From: Gammaproteobacteria bacterium
Lineage (GTDB): Bacteria; Pseudomonadota; Gammaproteobacteria; UBA6429
Length of the DNA stretch: 20,601 nucleotides
Assembly (NCBI GenBank): GCA_030635835.1
Contig: DAOVYB010000007.1
Coordinates: 1-20,601 of the forward strand
Direction: 5' to 3'
The position numbers and the translations under genes were made by a program. This document shows positions 15,014-20,601 of this stretch, in pieces. The notes beneath the pieces were generated by a model. The model had not been told where the DNA came from. It worked only from the letters and a program-made list of their open reading frames with translations, and made no database searches. Every line of letters begins with the position of its first letter. Within the stretch, counting starts at the first letter, position 1.

Positions 15014-16525
15014 TTAAATTTTTCCTGTTGCGGTCATAGATTCTGTATTTAAAATGGAACTATAAGTCTCAAGATTGTGGTCAAGTAATTCACCAATTTT
15101 TAGCTGAAGAGTTAGTTGTTGGCTGTATAAGCGCTCACGGTTTAATCGACTTTCCATGTGTGATGTTTGATCTCTTAATAGTTCAAATAAATCCAGCTTA
15201 CCGATTTTGTATAACCGTTTTTCTTTTATCAGTTTTTTCTGTCCGAGATTAACTTTACGACCTATAGATTTTAGAGCAATCTTAAGTTGTGATAATTGTA
15301 TTTTTAAATCCGCAAGGTTTGCCTGAGCGTTAATTAAACGTTGTTTTGTATCTGATTCGATTTGACGTTTTTTAGCTATTTGAGACTGAAAATCTCCACT
15401 AGCTTTACGGTTACCCAGTGGGTATTTGTATTCAAGCATGATTGAATAATCATTTTTATTGAAACTTGAATCGTGAGCATCACTCAAGCTGTTATCAACA
15501 CCATGGCGTGTATAACCTATGCTTAAATTTAGATCTGATGATCTGGCATTATCTTTTGCATCTAATAAAATGATTTGCTGTTGTTTTATTGTTTCAAGAA
15601 TATCTTTAAGGCGAGAGGAGTTTTCTAAGTAATTATTTTTACGAAACGTGTTTTGTTCTTTTGATAGCAGAGTTGAACGTTTAGGGTTAACAGGGCTAAA
15701 TGTTTTATCAGTTTGAGGATTATTCAGGTTCATCTGGTGCTGTATTTGATGTGTTAGGCCAATATAACGTCCTTTAGCTTGCAGTAAACGTGAAAAATAA
15801 TCTTCAGTAATTTCCTGCGCGCGCAATAATTCATATGGTTCAATAACCTGACGTTTAACTTTAGTACGCGTTAATTTTTCCTGTTGAATTGATTGTTGGT
15901 GAACTTCTTGTGAAATTTTCAATTCCTGTGAAGCTAAATACCAATTAATATATAGAGAAGCCAGTTGGGTAATGTAGCTTTCCAGATTTTCCTGGCTGCT
16001 TAAACCTGATAGTTTGTAATTAAGCTGACTGAGTTTAATGTTGAGATTATCCTGTATACCGCCTGCATTTTTTAACAAGGGCTGAGTTAATCTGACAGTA
16101 AAGCTTGGCTGGTAATATTCTGCACCAGCGAGTCCGGCTGGGGTTCGATCAGTATAGAGAGTATTATAATTTAAATGTAGTCGGGTACCCGTGTTGGAAA
16201 ATAGCCGGTTGTAAGACAGATTTAAGTTTTTATTTTCGCTTGCATCAGGTTCAGAACCAAAAATTTTATCCGCTTCTGTATGAGACAAACTTAAACTTGA
16301 ACCCAGTGTTGCGTCATTAATACCGAGACTTGCATTTCGTGAACCTGCGGCAATATCTTTTTCGGCAAGAATTTTTTGCACACCGGGATTATTTTTTAAA
16401 ATAGAGCGAACAAAGTTATCTAGCCCTAGTTCCTGTGCAATATTTTCCTGGCTATACACGAACAGGGCTAAACTAACTCCAATATAAAAAATGCTTTTAT
16501 ATTGACCAACGATAGTAAAAATCAT
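15014..16525 (-). CDS. TolC-like outer-membrane efflux protein
   Basis: A 503-residue protein with an N-terminal hydrophobic export signal (about 11-25). Two repeats of a TolC/OEP pattern follow. Long helices at about 170-250 and 370-470 (rich in Gln, Lys, Leu and Glu heptads) alternate with short beta-strand stretches such as LNLSYNRLFSNTGTRLHLNY and YSIMLEYKYPLGN. These strands form the outer-membrane barrel of a trimeric channel. The ribosome-binding site is GAGGA about 5 nt before the ATG. It is followed 3 nt later by the RND pump gene, so the two encode outer and inner parts of one export system. It lies 23 nt after a cytochrome gene on the same strand. Confidence 0.88.
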   Translation of the reverse strand: MIFTIVGQYKSIFYIGVSLALFVYSQENIAQELGLDNFVRSILKNNPGVQKILAEKDIAAGSRNASLGINDATLGSSLSLSHTEADKIFGSEPDASENKNLNLSYNRLFSNTGTRLHLNYNTLYTDRTPAGLAGAEYYQPSFTVRLTQPLLKNAGGIQDNLNIKLSQLNYKLSGLSSQENLESYITQLASLYINWYLASQELKISQEVHQQSIQQEKLTRTKVKRQVIEPYELLRAQEITEDYFSRLLQAKGRYIGLTHQIQHQMNLNNPQTDKTFSPVNPKRSTLLSKEQNTFRKNNYLENSSRLKDILETIKQQQIILLDAKDNARSSDLNLSIGYTRHGVDNSLSDAHDSSFNKNDYSIMLEYKYPLGNRKASGDFQSQIAKKRQIESDTKQRLINAQANLADLKIQLSQLKIALKSIGRKVNLGQKKLIKEKRLYKIGKLDLFELLRDQTSHMESRLNRERLYSQQLTLQLKIGELLDHNLETYSSILNTESMTATGKI

Positions 16526-16548
16526 GGTTGTTCCTCATTTATCTTATT

Positions 16549-17022
16549 TTATTTGCTTACAGTACTTTTAACCTGATAAGCAGAATGACAGCCAATACAG
16601 TTATTCATTAACGTAGATAATTGTTCCAGTGCATGTTGAGGGTCACCCATTTGTTCTGCATCTAGTGCTAGTGCATCAAATTTACTATGAGTATCAAAAC
16701 CGAGTTTTTTAAAAGCTATCGGTAGTTTTCCCATAAGTGTTCCAGGTACGGCTTTTTGAGCCGCAGCACCAACTTCACGAGCAGCTTTTACAATTTCTCC
16801 CATGTCTTCTTTTGTTGCTGCCTGAGTTATCCGTTGTACGCTTGCAAGGAACATACGCATTTCAGTTAATAGCAGGTCACGTTCAGAAGGATCAAGAGTT
16901 ATTGCTTGTCTGCCATCAGTTGCTGTTGTTACGGAACCAACAATCATAAATTTGTATCCCATTGCGATAATAATGATTAACAGAATTCCTGATATTGACC
17001 AACTTAATTTACATGTTTTCAT
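16549..17022 (-). CDS. Membrane-anchored cytochrome c'-like monohaem protein
   Basis: A 157-residue protein with one N-terminal hydrophobic helix (about 10-28) that lacks a clear cleavage site. It probably anchors a periplasmic domain. The domain is almost all helical and carries a single CxxCH haem site close to the C-terminus (CIGCH, C142, C145 and H146, followed by SAYQVK). A lone C-terminal CxxCH on a helical bundle is the pattern of cytochrome c'. Those proteins bind NO, CO or other small ligands, or carry electrons. A paralogue ending CVACHSAYRIK lies at 19338-19769. The gene is between a small membrane protein and the TolC-like gene, which suggests a redox role for the export operon. 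Cytochrome c'-like is a structural inference. Confidence 0.82.
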   Translation of the reverse strand: MKTCKLSWSISGILLIIIIAMGYKFMIVGSVTTATDGRQAITLDPSERDLLLTEMRMFLASVQRITQAATKEDMGEIVKAAREVGAAAQKAVPGTLMGKLPIAFKKLGFDTHSKFDALALDAEQMGDPQHALEQLSTLMNNCIGCHSAYQVKSTVSK

Positions 17023-17088
17023 TTTATTCCCTTTTTGTTTTAATGTTTAAAATTATAAGAATCTTGAAAGATTTATACAGTTGAGTTG

Positions 17089-17487
17089 TTAATATGATTT
17101 TTTAGCAATATTGTGAGCTGCAAAGGCAAAGCTTATCCAGATAACTGAACGTAAACTCATTGCTATAACAGTGCGCATTTCATAACTGCCATCCATTAAT
17201 ATATGAATACCAAATGCTGCAAAAACTAACAGGGTTGCAGTGGCAATTATGGTTGTTAATTTTGCCGTCCATTTTTTATGCAGTAAAAATCCTAAACCTG
17301 CCAGTATGTAAAAAAATCCTGCAATGAAGTTAAACCAGACAACAAAGTTAACGTAATTACCTGCGGCAAGACGGGCAGGGCCATCAAAAAATATGACCGA
17401 GCCACCGGATTTAATGGTTAATAGGCCAAAGGCAATAGCGAAAATAATGACTGGCCATAGCCATAGTGGGTGGTTTTTAATGTTCAT
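17089..17487 (-). CDS. Four-helix inner-membrane protein of unknown function
   Basis: A 132-residue integral membrane protein with four predicted helices (about 9-27, 45-69, 75-97 and 106-126) and very short loops. The overall size resembles DoxX-like or other small four-helix families, but I cannot assign one with confidence. No Cys is present. His residues occur at positions 6, 70, 95 and 125. It is the second gene after tetR, 34 nt away, and precedes the cytochrome c'-like gene by 66 nt. It is therefore presumably co-regulated with the pump. I do not recognise a function. Confidence 0.75.
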   Translation of the reverse strand: MNIKNHPLWLWPVIIFAIAFGLLTIKSGGSVIFFDGPARLAAGNYVNFVVWFNFIAGFFYILAGLGFLLHKKWTAKLTTIIATATLLVFAAFGIHILMDGSYEMRTVIAMSLRSVIWISFAFAAHNIAKKSY

Positions 17488-17521
17488 TTCATATACCTCA
17501 TACTGTTAATTCAATAATTGT

Positions 17522-18112
17522 TTAATCTGCTTTTAATACAGGTTTCAAAAATTTCCAGATAATCTCTGCTTCTTTTTCTAAAGAGAAATTAAATTCATAA
17601 ACTGACCAGCGCAAAACCAGTCCCTGAATAAGTGCGGCGATATATCGGCCGGTCTGTTCAACATCAAGATCATCACGGAAGACCGCGTTCTCTTTTCCCT
17701 GCTGTAAGAGTTGTGTAACCCGGTTGATATAGCCATTCATTAATTCCTGAAGTAATGACTTTAATTTTGCAGAATCCAGATGAAGTAAATCTGAAAATAA
17801 AACGCGAGGAATTGCTCGGTGTTGATTTATGAATGTGAGCTGGCACTGAATGAGTTTTCGCAATTGCTCATCGGCTTGATCATCTGGATTAAAGCCGGAC
17901 TGTATTGCTTTATGTAAGTTTTCAGCAATCCATCCAATGACAGCTGCAAAAATATCATCACGTGTTTTGAAATGACGGAACACAGTAGGCTGCGCAATAC
18001 CAACTCGATCTGCAATGGCCTGAGTCGTAACCCGTTTAATACCTTGTTCTGCAGTCAGATCTAACGTTGCCTGAACGATCTCTTTTCTACGCTCTTCGTG
18101 TGGTTTTCCCAT
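17522..18112 (-). CDS. TetR-family transcriptional regulator
   Basis: A 196-residue regulator with the TetR N-terminal DNA-binding domain. The helix-turn-helix segment is TTQAIADRVGIAQPTVFRHF (residues 29-48), followed by KTRDDIFAAVI. The C-terminal ligand/dimer domain (about 60-196) is variable, as usual, so the effector cannot be guessed. AGGTGA stands about 4 nt before the ATG. It leads a minus-strand run of six genes including the RND pump and cytochrome. It diverges from a small acidic peptide and a rhodanese across an intergenic region with repeated TGTCAA/TTGACA half-sites. Autoregulation and control of both sides are likely inferences, by analogy with other TetR-repressed efflux operons. 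Confidence 0.93.
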   Translation of the reverse strand: MGKPHEERRKEIVQATLDLTAEQGIKRVTTQAIADRVGIAQPTVFRHFKTRDDIFAAVIGWIAENLHKAIQSGFNPDDQADEQLRKLIQCQLTFINQHRAIPRVLFSDLLHLDSAKLKSLLQELMNGYINRVTQLLQQGKENAVFRDDLDVEQTGRYIAALIQGLVLRWSVYEFNFSLEKEAEIIWKFLKPVLKAD

Positions 18113-18169
18113 TTTTCACCTAAAAGTGAGTAATTAATTGCTTTTAATGTTCAGTGATCATAAGGGATT

Positions 18170-18231
18170 TGTCAAATTGATCCTTTTGACAGAAATGTCA
18201 ATTTGTCGTATTTGTCATGTCAAAATTGACA
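18170..18231. promoter_or_regulatory. Operator-like cluster of TGTCAA/TTGACA inverted repeats
   Basis: Between tetR and the divergent acidic-peptide gene lie two perfect inverted repeats: TTGACA-GAAA-TGTCAA (18186-18201) and TGTCAA-AA-TTGACA (18218-18231). Single TGTCAA or TGTC half-sites also occur near 18170, 18204 and 18213. That makes about seven half-sites within some 60 bp. They are presumably bound by the TetR protein. TTGACA also equals the sigma-70 -35 consensus, so regulator and polymerase could compete. Confidence 0.72.
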
Positions 18232-18333
18232 GGTAGAAAATGAGCGTTTGTGAAAAATCAGTTAAAATACAATAACTTAGTGTTTGGTATGCAGTTTGCA
18301 GTTACTAAATATAATCTTTTGGAGGAATATAAA

Positions 18334-18498
18334 ATGAGAAAGATTTTTATTTTAATGCTTTTTGTTTTGAATCTGGTTTCTTTAAATCATGTTATGGCTG
18401 TAACAAATATCGATCAGACCATGATTTTTAATGATGAGGAAAAATCAGAAGAAGAGGAGAAAGGCGAAGAAAAAAATCCTGAAGATGAATGTGAATAA
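18334..18498 (+). CDS. Tiny secreted acidic peptide ending Asp-Glu-Cys-Glu
   Basis: A 54-residue precursor. Residues 1-22 form a signal peptide (MRKIFILMLF core, cleavage after HVMA). The mature part is about 32 residues and very acidic: Glu and Asp alternate with a few Lys from residue 34, and the end is PEDECE with a single Cys53. The start ATG has an excellent GGAGGA site 7 nt upstream (18321-18326), which is why an upstream in-frame GTG at 18250 is rejected. No lipobox is present. The gene is the first on the plus side of the operator region and lies 55 nt before the rhodanese gene. I do not recognise a function. Metal binding or a thiol carrier role is only a guess. Confidence 0.8.
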   Translation: MRKIFILMLFVLNLVSLNHVMAVTNIDQTMIFNDEEKSEEEEKGEEKNPEDECE

Positions 18499-18553
18499 AA
18501 AATTATTAACGAAAGCTAACATAAAACTAAATATTGAGAGGAGTTATTGAGAC

Positions 18554-19213
18554 ATGAAAAAACAGAATTTGGTGTTTAACATAGCGTTAGCACTCGCAGT
18601 TGGTTTTTCATCAACAGCATGTGCCGCAAACAGTAATCTTAAAGTAAAAATTAATAAAAAAATTGCATCTATAACCGTTCAGCATAATGGCAAATCTGTC
18701 ACAATCAAACGTGATCAAAACCAAAAAGCGACTGTTATAAAAGATTTTGCAAAAACATCTCGTAAATGTCCTCCATTCTGTATTCAACCATCTACTCTCG
18801 CACCTGGTGTTGAAACAATTGGTGAAGTTGAAATGATTCATTACTTAAACCGTTTACATAACAAAGGTGATAAATCACTTCTTGTCATTGATTCACGTAC
18901 ACCAAACTGGGTGAAGAAAGGCACTATTCCCGGTTCTGTAAATATTCCATGGACAAAACTTAATCCTGCAAAAGGTGCGGATCCTCTCTCCATGGGTGAC
19001 ATCATGGCTAAGTTTGGCGCATCAGAATCAGAAGGAATCTGGAACTTCAGTAAAGTTAAAACCTTAGTGATGTTCTGTAATGGTATGTGGTGTGGACAAT
19101 CACCAAACAACATTAAACAGTTGCTAAAAATGGGTTACCCAGCGCATAAAATCAAATGGTACCGCGGTGGTATGCAAAACTGGGCAAACCTTGGTTTAAC
19201 CATGGTAAAATAA
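18554..19213 (+). CDS. Periplasmic rhodanese-domain protein
   Basis: A 219-residue protein with an N-terminal signal peptide (cleavage around residue 25, after ACAA). Residues about 30-65 look like a short beta region, then comes CPPFCIQP with the pair Cys72 and Cys76. The rhodanese domain covers about 88-217: LLVIDSRTPNWVKKGTIPGSVNIP; the active-site strand and loop VMFCNGMWCGQSP, with Cys175 as the probable catalytic residue and Cys180 close by; and WYRGGMQNWANLG. Rhodaneses carry sulfur as a cysteine persulfide and transfer it to thiols or cyanide. Export to the periplasm and the extra CPPFC pair make it unlike cytoplasmic housekeeping rhodaneses. The ribosome-binding site GAGGAG is 10 nt before the ATG. 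A strong terminator follows. It is probably co-transcribed with the acidic peptide. Confidence 0.93.
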   Translation: MKKQNLVFNIALALAVGFSSTACAANSNLKVKINKKIASITVQHNGKSVTIKRDQNQKATVIKDFAKTSRKCPPFCIQPSTLAPGVETIGEVEMIHYLNRLHNKGDKSLLVIDSRTPNWVKKGTIPGSVNIPWTKLNPAKGADPLSMGDIMAKFGASESEGIWNFSKVKTLVMFCNGMWCGQSPNNIKQLLKMGYPAHKIKWYRGGMQNWANLGLTMVK

Positions 19214-19247
19214 TTTTTATCCTGCATTACTTGAAAGTAAATGCATT

Positions 19248-19279
19248 AGCGCGAGAGCCCCTTTCTCGCGCTTTTTTTT
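19248..19279 (+). terminator. Strong rho-independent terminator after the rhodanese gene
   Basis: The 8-bp GC-rich stem GCGCGAGA/TCTCGCGC (19249-19256 and 19264-19271) has a 7-nt loop. It is followed at once by eight T (19272-19279). It closes the acidic peptide-rhodanese unit, so the next gene should have its own promoter. Confidence 0.93.
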
Positions 19280-19337
19280 GCTTGTAAACTTTTAATGGGG
19301 TAACGTATGCTATAAATTCTTTAAAGGAAAAATTATT

Positions 19338-19769
19338 GTGTTTAAGACGATAAATAAACTGACTATATTATTATCAATGATATTAATTAGTCCATTATCA
19401 ACTTTTGCCGATGAGTCAAGACAATATGTAAAATTACCCGATATGATGCAACAACATATGATGACAAATATGCGTGACCATTTAAAAGCAATAAATGAAA
19501 TTCTTTTTAGTTTATCAAAGAATCAAATGGATAAGGCTGCTGATATTGCAGAACAACGACTTGGTATGTCATCGTTAGGAAAACATGGTGCTGCTCATAT
19601 GGGTAAGTTTATGCCAGTAGGAATGCGTCAGGCCGGTACTAATATGCATAAGGCCGCAAGTCGCTTTGCCTTAAAAGCCGAGGAGGGAGAATTAATACCT
19701 GCTTATGCGATGCTTGCTGAAGTAACATCTGCCTGTGTTGCATGTCATTCGGCTTATCGAATTAAATAA
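19338..19769 (+). CDS. Secreted cytochrome c'-like monohaem protein
   Basis: A 143-residue precursor with signal peptide (about residues 1-24, ending STFA) and a helical mature domain of about 119 residues. A single haem-binding CVACH (C133, C136, H137) near the C-terminus is followed by SAYRIK. The pattern matches cytochrome c' and its relatives. Many Met and His residues occur in the middle, for example MMQQHMMTNMRDH at 36-48. The start is GTG at 19338, with AAAGGA at 19323-19328. The next ATG would cut into the signal peptide. It shares the C-terminal CxxCHSAY-x-[VI]-K motif with the cytochrome at 16549-17022. It follows a terminator, so it is transcribed separately from the rhodanese, and the lipid-kinase gene begins 7 nt after its stop. 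Confidence 0.84.
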   Translation: MFKTINKLTILLSMILISPLSTFADESRQYVKLPDMMQQHMMTNMRDHLKAINEILFSLSKNQMDKAADIAEQRLGMSSLGKHGAAHMGKFMPVGMRQAGTNMHKAASRFALKAEEGELIPAYAMLAEVTSACVACHSAYRIK

Positions 19770-19776
19770 TATTAAT

Positions 19777-20601
19777 ATGAAAAATAAAAAATATCTTATT
19801 GTTGTTAATCCAAAAGCGAGAAGTAAAAGTAAACACTACTTAAAAAAATTAAAACATATACTTTCTGATAATAAATTTGAGTATGACATTGTTTATACTG
19901 AAGCGGATACACAGTTAACTGAAAGCATGATAAAAAATAAACTACCGCAATGTAGTGATGTTATTTCAATTGGTGGGGATGGTACGTTAAATATGTTAAG
20001 TAACGTGCTTGCGGAGAAAGATATTCCCCTGGGTATTCTGCCCTGTGGTACGGGCAATGATGTGGCCAGACATATTTATAATGATTCAGATGATATTATT
20101 AACACTGTTATAAATGGTAATACCATGAAGATAGATTTGGGATGGTGTAACAATCGTTATTTTATTAATGTGCTGGGTATTGGCTACGATGCAATGATTG
20201 TAGAAAAAACCAAAGATGATAATAAAACATTCTTCCGTTCTCTTTTTTATGTGTGGAATGCTTTAAAGTATTTGGCATTATATAAAGAAAATAAAATTCG
20301 CATAAAATCTGATGGTTTTAATAAAAATGAAGCTTCCTTTATGGTAGCTTTTGGTAATGCCACATCTTTTGCTAAAGGTATGTATGTTACGCCTAAGGCA
20401 GATATTAGTGATGGTTTGCTTGATTGTTGCTGGATAGGAAAGTTAAGTTTTATAAAAAAATGCTACTGTTTAATTAAAATATTTTCCGGGGAACATCTAT
20501 CTATTGCAAATGTTGAATATGCACAAGGGAAAGCGTTTCAGATTTTATCTGAGAATCAACCAATTGAAGCAGATGGAGAATTTGCCGGTTATACACCTGC
20601 A
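19777..20601 (+). CDS. Diacylglycerol-kinase-family lipid kinase, 3' end cut by window
   Basis: The frame starts at ATG19777 and stays open to the window edge (275 codons), so the last residues are missing. The nucleotide-binding motif GGDGTLN (residues 66-72) and GTGND (91-95) identify the DAGK catalytic domain of the YegS/BmrU/DgkB type. These proteins phosphorylate diacylglycerol or similar lipids at the membrane surface. Further family features are VVNPKARSKSK at the start, NVLGIGYDA near residue 130, YVTPKADISDGLLD, and the near-terminal EADGEF. The usual family length is about 290-310 residues, so perhaps 15-30 are missing. The gene lies 7 nt after the cytochrome gene on the same strand and is likely co-transcribed with it. 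The specific lipid substrate is unknown. Confidence 0.92.
   Translation, partial: MKNKKYLIVVNPKARSKSKHYLKKLKHILSDNKFEYDIVYTEADTQLTESMIKNKLPQCSDVISIGGDGTLNMLSNVLAEKDIPLGILPCGTGNDVARHIYNDSDDIINTVINGNTMKIDLGWCNNRYFINVLGIGYDAMIVEKTKDDNKTFFRSLFYVWNALKYLALYKENKIRIKSDGFNKNEASFMVAFGNATSFAKGMYVTPKADISDGLLDCCWIGKLSFIKKCYCLIKIFSGEHLSIANVEYAQGKAFQILSENQPIEADGEFAGYTPA

Noticed and set aside
14517..15017. Plus-strand open frame of 166 codons opposite the RND gene
   Set aside because: The RND frame carries clear family motifs throughout. The opposite frame has none.
18310..18315. TATAAT as a -10 box of the acidic peptide gene
   Set aside because: The implied start lies inside the GGAGGA ribosome-binding site, and no good -35 is spaced 16-18 nt upstream.
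18250..18333. In-frame GTG start upstream of the acidic peptide
   Set aside because: It would give a 28-residue non-signal-like extension and has no ribosome-binding site. ATG18334 has GGAGGA 7 nt upstream and a proper signal peptide directly after it.
18614..18625. Lipobox around Cys23 of the rhodanese
   Set aside because: The preceding residues S-T-A are a poor lipobox. A normal signal-peptidase cleavage after ACAA fits better, although a lipoprotein is not excluded.
1..20601. CRISPR array, tRNA, rRNA, transposase or phage genes
   Set aside because: I found no regularly spaced direct repeats, tRNA cloverleaf or mobile-element protein signature in the window.

Overview
The window looks like chromosomal DNA of an AT-rich gammaproteobacterium. 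The order asd – asd-like (USG-1) – fimV – truA at the left end is the arrangement I know from Pseudomonas and relatives. FimV, a polar peptidoglycan-binding protein of type IV-pilus organisms, points the same way. YeeE/YedE sulfur-transport proteins, a periplasmic rhodanese and two cytochrome c'-like haem proteins suggest active inorganic-sulfur and redox metabolism, as in sulfur oxidisers. That lifestyle, and any genus, is inference. I see no rRNA, tRNA, CRISPR, transposase or phage gene.

Region 1 (1-5766) is conserved housekeeping. It holds the 3' half of asd, a dispersed-type 29-bp inverted-repeat pair (566-707), an Asd paralogue with its catalytic residues kept, a two-storey hairpin in the fimV leader, fimV with an acidic repeat tail, a strong terminator, and truA starting only 20 nt after that terminator.

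Region 2 (5767-8570) is an alpha/beta hydrolase whose 3' end overlaps a soluble PAS histidine kinase gene. This layout recalls the RsbQ-RsbP hydrolase/PAS-sensor pair of Bacillus. An AT-rich gap containing a run of ten C follows.

Region 3 (8931-10611) is a tight three-gene operon: a four-cysteine ankyrin-repeat protein and two halves of a YeeE/YedE-type sulfur-compound transporter.

Region 4 (10648-18112, minus strand) reads as one transcription unit from right to left: TetR regulator, four-helix membrane protein, membrane-anchored cytochrome c'-like protein, TolC-type outer-membrane protein, RND pump without a periplasmic adaptor gene, and a CPA2-type cation/proton antiporter.

Region 5 (18334 onward, plus strand) diverges from tetR across an intergenic region packed with TGTCAA/TTGACA half-sites. 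It encodes a tiny secreted acidic peptide ending in a Cys-Glu tail and a secreted rhodanese with two cysteine pairs, closed by a strong terminator. A second cytochrome c'-like protein and a diacylglycerol-kinase-family lipid kinase, cut by the window edge, follow.

The best candidate for an undescribed system is the divergent module of regions 4 and 5: a probably TetR-controlled set combining efflux, c-type haem, rhodanese and an acidic peptide, plausibly handling a reactive sulfur or redox-active compound in the periplasm. The hydrolase-kinase pair and the Cys-ankyrin/YeeE operon are further candidates.
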